Source: Bacteroidia bacterium
Lineage (GTDB): Bacteria > Bacteroidota > Bacteroidia > J057
NCBI GenBank assembly: GCA_019695295.1
Contig: JAIBAH010000031.1
Location: forward strand, 1-38,844
Length of the DNA: 38,844 nucleotides
Direction of reading: 5' to 3'
The notes under the pieces were generated by a model. That model made no database searches, was not told the origin of the DNA, and was given only the letters and a program-made list of their open reading frames with translations. Below are positions 6,679 to 16,278 of the stretch, one piece after another (the first letter of the stretch is position 1; the number at the start of each line of letters is the position of its first letter). Made by a program: the position numbers and the translations under genes.

Positions 6679-8064
6679 TTATATGCTGCTAAACACCCGG
6701 TATTCCCAGGCATTCAGAGTAAAAACATGTACTTCTTCTGTATTAAAGTCTTCTTTTGTGAAGATTTCTTTCATTACTCCCTTCAGATTTTCTGTTTTAA
6801 GAGAAAAAGTCTGAGGGGTATTACTCATATTACACATCACCACCACACTGTGATTGTCTTTTGTACGGGAAAAAGCAAAAACAGCTTCATCCTTATCTGT
6901 ATGAATTCTTGAAAGCGGTCCTCCGTAGGAGCCATTCCACAGCGCATGATTTTTATGCTTCAGGTCATTCAGGGTCTGATAGTAACCCGAAAGCGGATAA
7001 TGTCCCCAATGTATATAGTCTTTATCAAAAAATTTAAGCCTGCGGCTAAGAGAGTCTTCCTGACCATTATAGATTAACAGCATTCCGGGTACGGTAGCGG
7101 CAACTACTCCCATACAACGAACGGCTTCAGCGGAATGCATGCGCTCGTATTCAGAACCTTTCCATGAATTTTCATCATGATTCGAAGTGAAATTCATACG
7201 GTAAACATCCGGTGGAAAACGATTGGCTTTTTGGGTAAAATATTCATCCAGGTCTTTTACATTTTTCTTACCGTTGGCGATATCATTCAGGGTGTGATGA
7301 AACTCCCAGGTATAGTTCATATCAAACTCAAAAGGATGCAGTTCCGGATTTTCAGCCTCAGCAAGCATAAAAACCGGCTTATCGAGGGTATTCAGTGCTT
7401 TGCGGGCTTCCGTCCAGAAGCTCGTAGGAACCATCTCCGCAACGTCACAGCGGTATCCGTCAATATGAGTTTGCTGCACCCAGAACTTTAACGCATCAAT
7501 CATATATTCTCTCAGGCCGGGCTGATCATAATTTAAATCCGCAACGTCTGTCCAGTCATCTACGGGCGGTTTAGGCTCCCCTTTTTCATTGAGGGTGTAC
7601 CATTCTTTATGTTTCTCTATCAGTGGATTATCCCAGGCGGTGTGATTGGCCACCCAGTCAATAATGACATACATTCCCTGAGCATGAGCCTCTTTCACAA
7701 GGTGTTTGAAATCATCCATAGAGCCATAATCCGGATTTACATTCAAATAATCCTTAATCGAATAATGACTGCCAACCGAACCTTTTCTGTTTTTCAGACC
7801 CAAAGGCTGAACCGGCATCAGCCAAAGGATATCCACCCCCATTTTTTTCAGACGGGGAAGATGAGACTCAAAAGCCCGGAAAGTCCCTTCTTTGGTAAAC
7901 TGACGGATATTCACTTCATAAATAACCGCATTTTTAGACCATTTTTCATGCCCTTTATGATTCATAGCTTCACTTTGAGATTTAGGATTAGTCTTTGTAT
8001 GACAAATTTGCTTACAGGAACTGAATAAAACAGAAGATACAAGCAACCAAAAAACATATTTCAT
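6679..8064 (-). CDS. GH13 alpha-amylase family lipoprotein
   Basis: This is a 461-residue glycoside hydrolase of the alpha-amylase superfamily, probably tethered to the periplasmic or surface side of the envelope. The start at 8064 (MKYVFWLLVSSVLFSSC, Cys 17) gives a clean lipoprotein signal; a frame open to 8235 would place 57 unrelated residues before it. Conserved regions are present: VIIDWVANH (133-141), GYRCDVAE with the nucleophile D207, the acid/base E236 in LAEAEN, and SNHDEN with D297. The TIM barrel is followed by a short C-terminal beta domain. The fine specificity (maltodextrin, trehalose or other alpha-glucan) cannot be read off. A promoter-like TACCTTTG lies at 8091-8098. Confidence 0.93.
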   Translation of the reverse strand: MKYVFWLLVSSVLFSSCKQICHTKTNPKSQSEAMNHKGHEKWSKNAVIYEVNIRQFTKEGTFRAFESHLPRLKKMGVDILWLMPVQPLGLKNRKGSVGSHYSIKDYLNVNPDYGSMDDFKHLVKEAHAQGMYVIIDWVANHTAWDNPLIEKHKEWYTLNEKGEPKPPVDDWTDVADLNYDQPGLREYMIDALKFWVQQTHIDGYRCDVAEMVPTSFWTEARKALNTLDKPVFMLAEAENPELHPFEFDMNYTWEFHHTLNDIANGKKNVKDLDEYFTQKANRFPPDVYRMNFTSNHDENSWKGSEYERMHSAEAVRCMGVVAATVPGMLLIYNGQEDSLSRRLKFFDKDYIHWGHYPLSGYYQTLNDLKHKNHALWNGSYGGPLSRIHTDKDEAVFAFSRTKDNHSVVVMCNMSNTPQTFSLKTENLKGVMKEIFTKEDFNTEEVHVFTLNAWEYRVFSSI

Positions 8065-8090
8065 ATTCTTATGGATAAAGTAAATTTCCA

Positions 8091-8098
8091 CAAAGGTA
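8091..8098 (-). promoter_or_regulatory. -7 element for the GH13-pyrE unit
   Basis: The minus strand reads TACCTTTG (TAnnTTTG). A TTTG at 8119-8116 is 17 bp upstream, slightly closer than the usual 19-20 bp. The ATG at 8064 is 27 bp downstream. Confidence 0.5.
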
Positions 8099-8211
8099 AG
8101 ACCTAAGTCCGGATTCAAAAAAAAATATTCGGAAAGTGAAGCAAAAAACGGAGAACAGGGGTATTTTTTTTTGATAAAATAGTTAAAAAATAAGGGTACA
8201 ATTTTTGCCAT

Positions 8212-8253
8212 TTTGCGTTTGAATAAAAAAAGCATATATTTGCATTATATTTG
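8212..8253 (+). promoter_or_regulatory. Distal sprA promoter with two overlapping -7 elements
   Basis: TTTG (8212-8215), 19 bp, then TATATTTG (8235-8242) fits the Bacteroidota consensus fully. A second TATATTTG follows at 8246-8253. Both point towards sprA, about 270-280 bp upstream of its start, which implies a long leader. Confidence 0.6.
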
Positions 8254-8451
8254 AAGGGAAAAATAAAATAGATTCAGGGAAAGAAATAAGAGAGTACCCA
8301 TATTCGTTTAATCTGTTATTGTTTGAAATTCAATTATTTAATCTTAAATAAAGACCAATACTACATTCATTGCTTATGATTTAAATCTTTACATTTCAAA
8401 ATATTATTTTTGAATTTTTCAACGAAAGTAAATTTAATCCGGAGTTTGTAT

Positions 8452-8459
8452 TAATTTTG
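8452..8459 (+). promoter_or_regulatory. Proximal -7 element for sprA
   Basis: TAATTTTG matches TAnnTTTG, about 66 bp before the TTG start. No TTTG is found at the expected -33 distance, so it is weaker than the distal promoter. Confidence 0.4.
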
Positions 8460-8525
8460 CAAACTTCTTTTCGCATATTTTTTTGTTGGAAAACTTTTTG
8501 CAGAGGAAATTAAATTTGTAAAGAT

Positions 8526-11500
8526 TTGTCAAACTTTAGTTTATCTATTTTTTTGTCAGCATTAATTCCGTTATTTTTAATTCCGGAAAATGCCGTTGTC
8601 CGTAAAAAACATACGCAAAACCGTATGGATGAAGCGGCTTGCTCTTTTTATTATGATACTCCCGGCACGTCATTTAAGCGGGACGCAATTTCCAGAAAAG
8701 AAATTCCCGTCTTAACGACCGATGAAATACAGCAAACATCCAAAAATAAAGGGGAAATCATCCCTCTTAAAAGCGAATCCCCGCTCTTAAGGGTGGAAAA
8801 TCATACGCTGCTGGATTCGCCTCAGTACAAACTCGAGGTGAAAAATGACCCGCCGGATTCTATCCTGAACCCCAATGACCGTATCGGAGATGCTACTACT
8901 CAGGAGTATGTGTCGCCCATGTGGCTTCAGAATCCCTCCAATATCGAAACGAAGTATGAACTCGCACCCGACGGAAAGGGATATTATATCTATGAACAAA
9001 TAAACGGAATCAATATTCGTCCGCCTTCCTATATTTCTTTTGAAGATTATCTCGAAATGAGAAGAAAGCAAGGAATTGCAGCCTATTTCAAAGAAACGGG
9101 AATGGCCTCCAATAAAGAACAGCAAAAAAGCCTGATTCCTTCTATCGAGCTGGCGCAGTTGAATGATGTTTTTGGTGGGGGAACGATTAGTCTTACGCCT
9201 ACAGGAAGTGCTTCTCTGCAATTGTCTGTGGACAGAAATAAAATAGAAAATCCTTCCCTTCCCCTTCGTCAGCAAAAAAACACATACCTGAATTTTGATC
9301 AGCAGCTTCAGGCCGGTGTCGTGGGAAATATCGGAGATAAATTTAAAGTAAATATCAGTCAGGATACAAAAGCGACGTTTGACTTTGAGAACATCACCAA
9401 ACTGGACTATACCGGTGATGAAGATCAGATTCTGCAAAGGCTGGAAACCGGGAATGTAAGCATGCCTTTGGGCAACTCGCTCATTCAGGGTGCACAAAAC
9501 CTGTTCGGGATTAAAGCAGGCCTGAAATTCGGGCCGGTGAATGTCATCGGGTTGATGTCTATGGACAGAGGACAGCGTCAGACAATCAGCGCACAGGGAA
9601 GTGGTCAGGGCGGAACGATTGAAACGCAGTTCAAAAAATCCATCGCAGACTACGATCAGAATCGTCACTTCTTCCTTTCTCATTATTTCCGTTCCAAATT
9701 TGATGAAGCACTGGCAAGAGTCCCTCAGATTAATTCCCGTGTCATCATCAATCAGCTGGAAGTTTGGGTAACGAATCCGAATGTAACGCAGACGAGCAAC
9801 CTGCGTTTGGGGGTAGGATTCATAGATATGGGAGAAAACGATAAAAAATATGCCAATGGTCAGGGGGTTTTATTCAATCCCAATGTGATTTCGGATAATG
9901 ACACAATTCTGCCGGATAAAGGCTCAAACAACCTTTATAAATATTTAAAAAACAATCCCGATTTAAGGGATAAGGCTAAAACAGCAAATATCCTCGAATC
10001 CGGGCAGTTCCGGATGGTAAACGGGGTGGATTTTCAGCTGGTGAATCTGCGTAAACTTCAGGAAGGAAGAGACTATACCTATCATCCCCAACTGGGCTAT
10101 GTATCGTTGAGTACTCCGCTTCAGTCTGATGATGTAATGTTTGTTTCCTACAGTTATCAGTATGACGACAAGACGTTTCAGGTAGGGGAGTTTTCCAATG
10201 ACGTACCGGCCAATGCAGAAAACAGCAATCCCATCTTTTTGAAGATGATTCGCCCTTCACAGCTTCGCCCGACCTACAATAATAAAACGTATCCGGTCTG
10301 GGATTTGATGATGAAAAACATATACAGCATTGCTTATGGCCTGAGCTCTCAGGGCTTCCGTATGCAGGTAATGTATGAAACCGGTACCAAAGCCGGAAAA
10401 ATCAATTTCCTTCCCGAAACAAAAGACACCTCTATTCAGAATATCCCGTTATTGCAGCTAAGCGGCCTCGACCGTTTGACCAACAATACCGCTCCTGAGC
10501 CGGACAACCTCTTTGACTTTGTGGATAACCTCACCGTTATTCCCCAGAAAGGCGTGATTATCTTCCCTCATATTGAGCCATTTGGAAGTTACCTGTCCCG
10601 AAAGCTCAATAGCCCCAACGACTCGGTGCGCTATGCGTTTCAGCCGTTGTATGATATGACCTATCAGGACGCAATTCAGTATTATCCCCAACTCAACCGA
10701 TATACACTTGAAGGAGTATATCAGGGCGGCGGCGGTCCTGCTTCCGGTGGTTCCGGTAGTGGCGGTGCAGCGGAAATTCCGCTGAATGCTTTTGGTGTAA
10801 ACCCCCAAAGTGTCATTGTAACTGCCAATGGGGTGCGCCTGAACAGGGGTACAGATTATGATATTGACCCTTCCGGCTCCAAGGTAATCATTAAGAATCC
10901 GGCCTATCTTGCACAAGGGCAGCAGCTGAGCGTTACTTTTGACCAGCAGCAGGCTTTTCAGATGCAAACCAAAACCATGTCGGGTTTAAGAGTGGAATAC
11001 AGCCCGCTGAAAAACACCAAACTGGGATTTTCAGGATTGCAACTCAATGAACGCCCCACTAATTTTAAGACCACTATCGGAGACGAACCGGTAAAAAACA
11101 CACTTTGGGGATTTGACCTTGCCTCTCAGAAGGAATTACCCGGCCTTACCAAAATTCTGGATAAACTTCCTTTATTAAATACAAAAGCCCCTTCATCCTA
11201 TAATTTTTCCGGGGAATGGGCGCAATTACGTCCGGGACAACCCCGTCAGGTAATGCAGGACTCGCTTCAGGGAATTACCTATATAGACGATTTTGAGGCA
11301 GCCAAAATGCCTTACAGCATGATGGGAATTCAGCGTTGGAAACTGGCTTCTTTTCCCCGCTTCCAGCCGGCTAACCGGTTCTACAATCCTGAAACCGATT
11401 TCCCGAATGATTCTCTGGCAATGGGATACTCAAGGGCACAACTAAGCTGGTACCAAATAGACCCTCAGGTGTATAATCCGGATATTGCCAAAATCCCCAC

Positions 11501-14500
11501 AGGTGATAAAGACAGTTCCTATACGCGTCCGGTTACCCCCTACGAGTTGTTTCCGCAAATAACCGCTTTGCCGGGAGCTGCTTTTCAGCCTACTTTTGAC
11601 CTTCATTATTTCCCCGCAAAAAGAGGACCCTATAATTATCAGACTGACCCATCCAAGTTGTCCGTTTCGGGAAGATTCCTGAAACCCAAAGAAAACTGGG
11701 CAGGAATTATGGCTGAGATAAATACCAATATTGACTTCGAAGCCCAGAATGTAGAGTTTATTGAGTTCTGGATGATGGACCCGTTTCTTGATAAATTCAA
11801 AGACAGTACAGGAGGTGAATTATATTTACATCTGGGAAATGTAAGCGAAGATGTCATTCCGGATAACCTTCAGTTTTTTGAAAACGGCCTTCCGGAAGAT
11901 GGCGGAGCCCAGGGAGTAGTGGATACAGATTGGGGAAAAGTGCCGACCACGATTCCGCCCTCCAACGCATTCAGTAATAATGCAGATGCAAGGGGAAGGC
12001 AGGATGTGGGCCTGGACGGGTTAAGCACAGACGAAGAAAGAAATTTCTTTCAGCCATATTTAGATAAGCTTTCAGCCAATTTTGGTACAGGCTCGCCCGC
12101 TTATGATGAGTTCCTGAGAGATCCAAGTTCAGATGATTATAAGCACTTTTTGTCGGAAGAATATAACGACAATACAACCGGAATTTTAGACAGATACGCC
12201 CGTACTTTTGGTACCGAAGGAAATTCGCCGGTAAATCAGACCAATAACGGATTTACCTTGCAGGCAAGTCAGTATCCGGATACAGAAGACCTTAACCGGA
12301 ACGGAACTCCCAATACATGGGAAGAATACTGGGAGTACAGAATCAAGGTTTCAAAGGACTCCCTGATTCCCGGAGCCAATTATATTGTGGATAAAATCAC
12401 TTCCTCTGTGAAACTCAACAATAGCGGCAGCAAACTGGATACCGTCACCTGGTATCAGTTCCGGATTCCGATTCGTATGGGAAAACCCGTGAACAATATC
12501 CCTAATTTTAAAGTAATCAACTTTATGAGGATGTGCGTAACCGGTTTTGAAAGCGAAGCGATTCTGAGATTGACCGAGTTTCAGACAGTAGCTACTCAAT
12601 GGAGAAAATACGATGGAATTTTTACTTCCCGTCCGGATACATTTCAGACAGAGCCGCAGCCTTGCGAGACCTTTGATGTAGGAAGTGTGAGCGTGCAGGA
12701 CAATTCCCGTAAAACGCCTTTTAACTATGTAATTCCTCCCGGAGTATTTCGTCAGGGTTTCAATGGAAATACGCAGCCGGGCTTCCTTCAGGATGAACGC
12801 TCGCTCGTAATCAGGGCCACCTGTTTGCCGGAAGACGAAGGAAGGGGGATTTTTAAATATGTAAATCAGGATTTCCGTAACTTCAAAAAACTCCGGATGT
12901 GGGTTCATGCAGAAGCAGTAGAAACCGGACTTAGCCCCTCCAATTTTAATGATAGAGGAGATGCAGTAGCATTTATCCGTTTAGGATTAGACAACGACCT
13001 GAATTATTATGAGTACGAAATTCCGTTGCTTCCCTCAGACCCTAATTCTTCCATTCCACCTTATGATACCGCCAATATCTGGAGGAATCAGTTTAATTTT
13101 GATCTGGATTTGCTCACAACGGCAAAAAATGACAGGAATAATACAGGCTTTAGTTCGGATGAAAGATATGAGTATAATCTGAATCTCCCTCTGGGACATA
13201 AAATTTATATTAAAGGAACGCCTAAATTAAGCGATATCCGGAATATAATGATTGGGGTAAGAAACCCGAAAACGCCGGATGAAGGCCCGGTCAATGTGGA
13301 ATTGTGGGTAAATGAGCTGAGTCTTACCAAATTTGACAATGCGTCTGCATGGGCGGCTAATGCAAATCTGAATCTTCAGCTTGCCGACTTAGGGACAATT
13401 CAGGCCAGCTTTCAGGAAAGAAAAGCCGGATTCGGAACCCTGGACCAGCGGGTAAGTCAGCGGAAAAGAGAGGATGTAACCCGGTATTCTGTACAGGGCG
13501 ATTTTCAGCTGCATAAATTTATTCCGGAAAAGTGGGGAATTTCTCTGCCGGTACACATCAACTATGATGAGCAATTCAAAAACCCGCAGTTTGACCCCAG
13601 GGAGGCTGACGTACTGACAAGCGACCTGTATCTTCAGGCTTCTCCGGCAGAAAAAAGACTGATAAAATCCCAGATTATGGATTATACCCGGAATAAAGGA
13701 ATTTCTTTTAATAATATCAAGAAAAACAAAACGGGCACCAATACCAAAAATCATATATGGGACATCGAAAACTTTGATATGAGTTTTGCTTACTCTGAGA
13801 TGTTTAACCGGAATTATATGATTGAGAAAAACTTTAATTCCAATTATCGAGGAGCCATTAACTATCGTTATAATATCAAGAGTGAGCCCATTCAGCCATT
13901 TAAAAAGTGGAAAAAGAAAAACCCTATTTCTGAGTTTAATTTTTCTCCTCTTCCGAAATCGGTTACAGTAAGCCTTATCGGTGACAGACAGTTTTCTGAA
14001 AATTTGTACCGTCCTTCTTTATTCGGAGGGAAAACCACCCCCGTTTATACCAAAAACTTCCTGCTTACCCGTAATTATAATCTGGCATGGGACCTGACCA
14101 AAAGTCTTGCAATGACCTTTACTGCAGCCAATAATGCAAGGGTGGACGAAGTAAAAGGGTACTGGGAAAATTCGGCTCAGTGGCAACGGGATTCTATCGG
14201 CTCTCTTCAGGATAATTTCCTGCACTTCGGAAGGGATACCATTACCACAAACGGGTTTAAGCCCAATGGTCAGTCCTATGAATATAACCGGGCTTACAAC
14301 CGTATGATTTCCATGGGAAGAAATATCGGATATAATCATAATGTCAATCTCGCCTATACTTTGCCTTTCAGTAAGTTTAAACCGACAAACTGGATTACGG
14401 GAAATGCTACTTACAGCGGTACTTTTCAGTGGATGAACCCGCCTGAGGTAAATATGGGTCTGGGAGCGACGATTATCAACGGACAGAATATCAACGGATC

Positions 14501-16163
14501 CGCGCGAGCAGACTTTAACAGTTTATATGGTAAATGGAAAGGATTGAAAAAAATGCTTGACCCATTGCCATACAAACCCCCTGTGCAGCCCCCGAAAGGG
14601 ACTACTCCGGACCCGAAAGCGCCTAAAAAGGATGACAAAACCGGACAGCCATCAAAACCCAAAGTGGTCATCAATCCGGAATGGAAAGATAAGCATAAAC
14701 TTAATCCTCCCAAAGAGCTTAAATTCTTAAAAGCGGTACTTCGTTCTGTACTGAGAGTAGTTTTCAGTGTGAAAAATGTGGATGGAACCTATACTCAAAC
14801 TGCAGGAACAACGCTGCCCGGCTATCTTCCTCAGACGGATAATTTCGGGCTGGACTTTGGCTATACCGATACCACATCCGGAAGGAAATCCCCGATTATT
14901 CCTCCTACGCTCGGGTTCCTTGCGGGAATGCAGAAGGATATACGTCCGCAGGCAGAAAGAAATTCCTGGATTACCAAGGATTCTACGCTCTCCAATTATT
15001 TTATGCAGAATATCAATTCTCAGCTAACGCTGAAGTCTTCGCTCGAACCGGTACCCGGCTTCAAAATTGATTTGAATGCAACCCGTAATTCGACCGACAA
15101 TAATTCTGAGATGTTCCGTTGGGACAATGCTTCCGATGATTATATACATACAGCAAAACAATTCAGCGGGATATATTCTGTTTCCTATATTTTCGCTAAT
15201 ACGGCTTTTGCAAAAGACGATTCTCTGCTATTCCTTCAGTTTGCTGAAAACCGGAAAATCGTTTCCCAGCGATTATATGACCTCAACCCTTCCAAATCTG
15301 CGCTTACGTATCAGGGGCAAAGAGACGGTTTCCAGAATGGTTATACCGGATCGTCTCAGGATGTACTGATTCCGGCACTTCTGGGAAGTTACGGCCTTGT
15401 AAAGTCTGAGAAAGTAGGATTATCTCCTTTCCCCAAAATGCCTTTGCCAAACTGGAATATCAACTTTAATCCTACAATTGCTTTCCCGCAGTTAAAGCAA
15501 ACGTTTACCTCAATCAGTGTAAAGCATAGTTATCAGGGAACGTATTCTGTAGGGGGATATAACCGGAATATTTTTGCAATCGACAGAAACGGGGATATGC
15601 AGGGAGATACAGCAGTGATTATTGGTCAGGATCCTTTGGGGAATAATATCGAGAACTTTGCCCCCATCCGGAATATTGCAATGGTTCAGATTACTGAGCG
15701 GTTTGCTCCCCTCATTGGCTTTAATGCAACCCTGAAAAATGGGATGACAACAAACCTCTCTTATGGAAGAGGACGGATGATGAGCTTCAATATGGGTAAC
15801 CTTCAGTTAACTGAGGAGAAAAATCAGGACCTGACTTTCTCTATGGGATACAAAAAAGATAAATTAAATCTGAACCTGAATCTGTTCGGGAAAGATATCA
15901 CTCTGAAAAACAGTGCAAACTTTAATTGTCAGGTTACGATGAGAGATTCAAGGGTAAGAAACCGTACGCTGGACGGAATCACAACGCCCGACCTGCGCGG
16001 AAATCTCATTATCAATATTAATCCTTCCATCGATTATATCATCAATAACCGGGTGAATATCAAAGTATTCTGGCAGGAAAATATCAGCCGGCCCCATACT
16101 TCCCTCTCGTTCCCGAACTCCTTCAGAAGCGTAGGCGTTCAGATGAGGCTATCGCTGAATTAA
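8526..16163 (+). CDS. sprA: SprA, T9SS outer-membrane translocon
   Basis: This 2545-residue protein is the giant beta-barrel of the type IX secretion system (Sov in Porphyromonas). It exports proteins with T9SS C-terminal signals and is needed for gliding in gliding species. Length and composition (long runs of amphipathic strands, Asn/Tyr/Phe-rich, C-terminal beta strand ending in MRLSLN) fit the family, as do SprA stretches such as SGEWAQLRPGQP, YIDDFEAAKMPYS and VNVELWVNELSLT. I chose a TTG start: it gives a signal-like N-terminus (SLSIFLSALIPLFLIP), an in-frame stop lies 15 bases upstream, and the first ATG would begin about 33 residues later, after the hydrophobic segment. GAGGAAA lies about 17 bases upstream. 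A Gly-rich insert (about 734-750) and a Pro/Lys-rich linker (about 2011-2060) interrupt the barrel sequence. Confidence 0.96.
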   Translation: MSNFSLSIFLSALIPLFLIPENAVVRKKHTQNRMDEAACSFYYDTPGTSFKRDAISRKEIPVLTTDEIQQTSKNKGEIIPLKSESPLLRVENHTLLDSPQYKLEVKNDPPDSILNPNDRIGDATTQEYVSPMWLQNPSNIETKYELAPDGKGYYIYEQINGINIRPPSYISFEDYLEMRRKQGIAAYFKETGMASNKEQQKSLIPSIELAQLNDVFGGGTISLTPTGSASLQLSVDRNKIENPSLPLRQQKNTYLNFDQQLQAGVVGNIGDKFKVNISQDTKATFDFENITKLDYTGDEDQILQRLETGNVSMPLGNSLIQGAQNLFGIKAGLKFGPVNVIGLMSMDRGQRQTISAQGSGQGGTIETQFKKSIADYDQNRHFFLSHYFRSKFDEALARVPQINSRVIINQLEVWVTNPNVTQTSNLRLGVGFIDMGENDKKYANGQGVLFNPNVISDNDTILPDKGSNNLYKYLKNNPDLRDKAKTANILESGQFRMVNGVDFQLVNLRKLQEGRDYTYHPQLGYVSLSTPLQSDDVMFVSYSYQYDDKTFQVGEFSNDVPANAENSNPIFLKMIRPSQLRPTYNNKTYPVWDLMMKNIYSIAYGLSSQGFRMQVMYETGTKAGKINFLPETKDTSIQNIPLLQLSGLDRLTNNTAPEPDNLFDFVDNLTVIPQKGVIIFPHIEPFGSYLSRKLNSPNDSVRYAFQPLYDMTYQDAIQYYPQLNRYTLEGVYQGGGGPASGGSGSGGAAEIPLNAFGVNPQSVIVTANGVRLNRGTDYDIDPSGSKVIIKNPAYLAQGQQLSVTFDQQQAFQMQTKTMSGLRVEYSPLKNTKLGFSGLQLNERPTNFKTTIGDEPVKNTLWGFDLASQKELPGLTKILDKLPLLNTKAPSSYNFSGEWAQLRPGQPRQVMQDSLQGITYIDDFEAAKMPYSMMGIQRWKLASFPRFQPANRFYNPETDFPNDSLAMGYSRAQLSWYQIDPQVYNPDIAKIPTGDKDSSYTRPVTPYELFPQITALPGAAFQPTFDLHYFPAKRGPYNYQTDPSKLSVSGRFLKPKENWAGIMAEINTNIDFEAQNVEFIEFWMMDPFLDKFKDSTGGELYLHLGNVSEDVIPDNLQFFENGLPEDGGAQGVVDTDWGKVPTTIPPSNAFSNNADARGRQDVGLDGLSTDEERNFFQPYLDKLSANFGTGSPAYDEFLRDPSSDDYKHFLSEEYNDNTTGILDRYARTFGTEGNSPVNQTNNGFTLQASQYPDTEDLNRNGTPNTWEEYWEYRIKVSKDSLIPGANYIVDKITSSVKLNNSGSKLDTVTWYQFRIPIRMGKPVNNIPNFKVINFMRMCVTGFESEAILRLTEFQTVATQWRKYDGIFTSRPDTFQTEPQPCETFDVGSVSVQDNSRKTPFNYVIPPGVFRQGFNGNTQPGFLQDERSLVIRATCLPEDEGRGIFKYVNQDFRNFKKLRMWVHAEAVETGLSPSNFNDRGDAVAFIRLGLDNDLNYYEYEIPLLPSDPNSSIPPYDTANIWRNQFNFDLDLLTTAKNDRNNTGFSSDERYEYNLNLPLGHKIYIKGTPKLSDIRNIMIGVRNPKTPDEGPVNVELWVNELSLTKFDNASAWAANANLNLQLADLGTIQASFQERKAGFGTLDQRVSQRKREDVTRYSVQGDFQLHKFIPEKWGISLPVHINYDEQFKNPQFDPREADVLTSDLYLQASPAEKRLIKSQIMDYTRNKGISFNNIKKNKTGTNTKNHIWDIENFDMSFAYSEMFNRNYMIEKNFNSNYRGAINYRYNIKSEPIQPFKKWKKKNPISEFNFSPLPKSVTVSLIGDRQFSENLYRPSLFGGKTTPVYTKNFLLTRNYNLAWDLTKSLAMTFTAANNARVDEVKGYWENSAQWQRDSIGSLQDNFLHFGRDTITTNGFKPNGQSYEYNRAYNRMISMGRNIGYNHNVNLAYTLPFSKFKPTNWITGNATYSGTFQWMNPPEVNMGLGATIINGQNINGSARADFNSLYGKWKGLKKMLDPLPYKPPVQPPKGTTPDPKAPKKDDKTGQPSKPKVVINPEWKDKHKLNPPKELKFLKAVLRSVLRVVFSVKNVDGTYTQTAGTTLPGYLPQTDNFGLDFGYTDTTSGRKSPIIPPTLGFLAGMQKDIRPQAERNSWITKDSTLSNYFMQNINSQLTLKSSLEPVPGFKIDLNATRNSTDNNSEMFRWDNASDDYIHTAKQFSGIYSVSYIFANTAFAKDDSLLFLQFAENRKIVSQRLYDLNPSKSALTYQGQRDGFQNGYTGSSQDVLIPALLGSYGLVKSEKVGLSPFPKMPLPNWNINFNPTIAFPQLKQTFTSISVKHSYQGTYSVGGYNRNIFAIDRNGDMQGDTAVIIGQDPLGNNIENFAPIRNIAMVQITERFAPLIGFNATLKNGMTTNLSYGRGRMMSFNMGNLQLTEEKNQDLTFSMGYKKDKLNLNLNLFGKDITLKNSANFNCQVTMRDSRVRNRTLDGITTPDLRGNLIININPSIDYIINNRVNIKVFWQENISRPHTSLSFPNSFRSVGVQMRLSLN

Positions 16164-16168
16164 AATGC

Positions 16169-16205
16169 AAAAGAGGCTGTCCAAAAAGGCGGCCTCTTTT
16201 TTATG
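16169..16205 (+). terminator. Intrinsic terminator after sprA
   Basis: AAAAGAGGC (16169-16177) pairs perfectly with GCCTCTTTT (16192-16200) over a 14-base loop, followed by further T residues. It lies 6 bases after the sprA stop codon, between convergent genes, and may also act on the opposing PorE-like gene. Confidence 0.85.
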
Positions 16206-16278
16206 ATTTAATACTCACGGGTAAATCAAAAAAACAACGGAAGAACCTTTACTCTCCCGAATATCAAAAAAACCACCC

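Larger units (their letters stand above)
8065..8525. other. AT-rich divergent intergenic region between the GH13 gene and sprA
   Basis: These 461 bp hold no convincing ORF. They contain a minus-strand -7 element for the GH13 gene and at least two plus-strand promoter candidates for sprA. The plus-strand leader from about 8250 to 8525 is strongly AT-rich and has no recognisable riboswitch. Confidence 0.6.

Noticed and set aside
8065-8235. N-terminal extension of the GH13 gene by 57 residues
   Set aside because: It would place a promoter element and unrelated residues ahead of a clean lipoprotein signal; the ATG at 8064 is the better start.
8787-9683. 298-codon minus-strand ORF inside sprA
   Set aside because: No recognisable domain, and it lies fully within the well-supported sprA frame.
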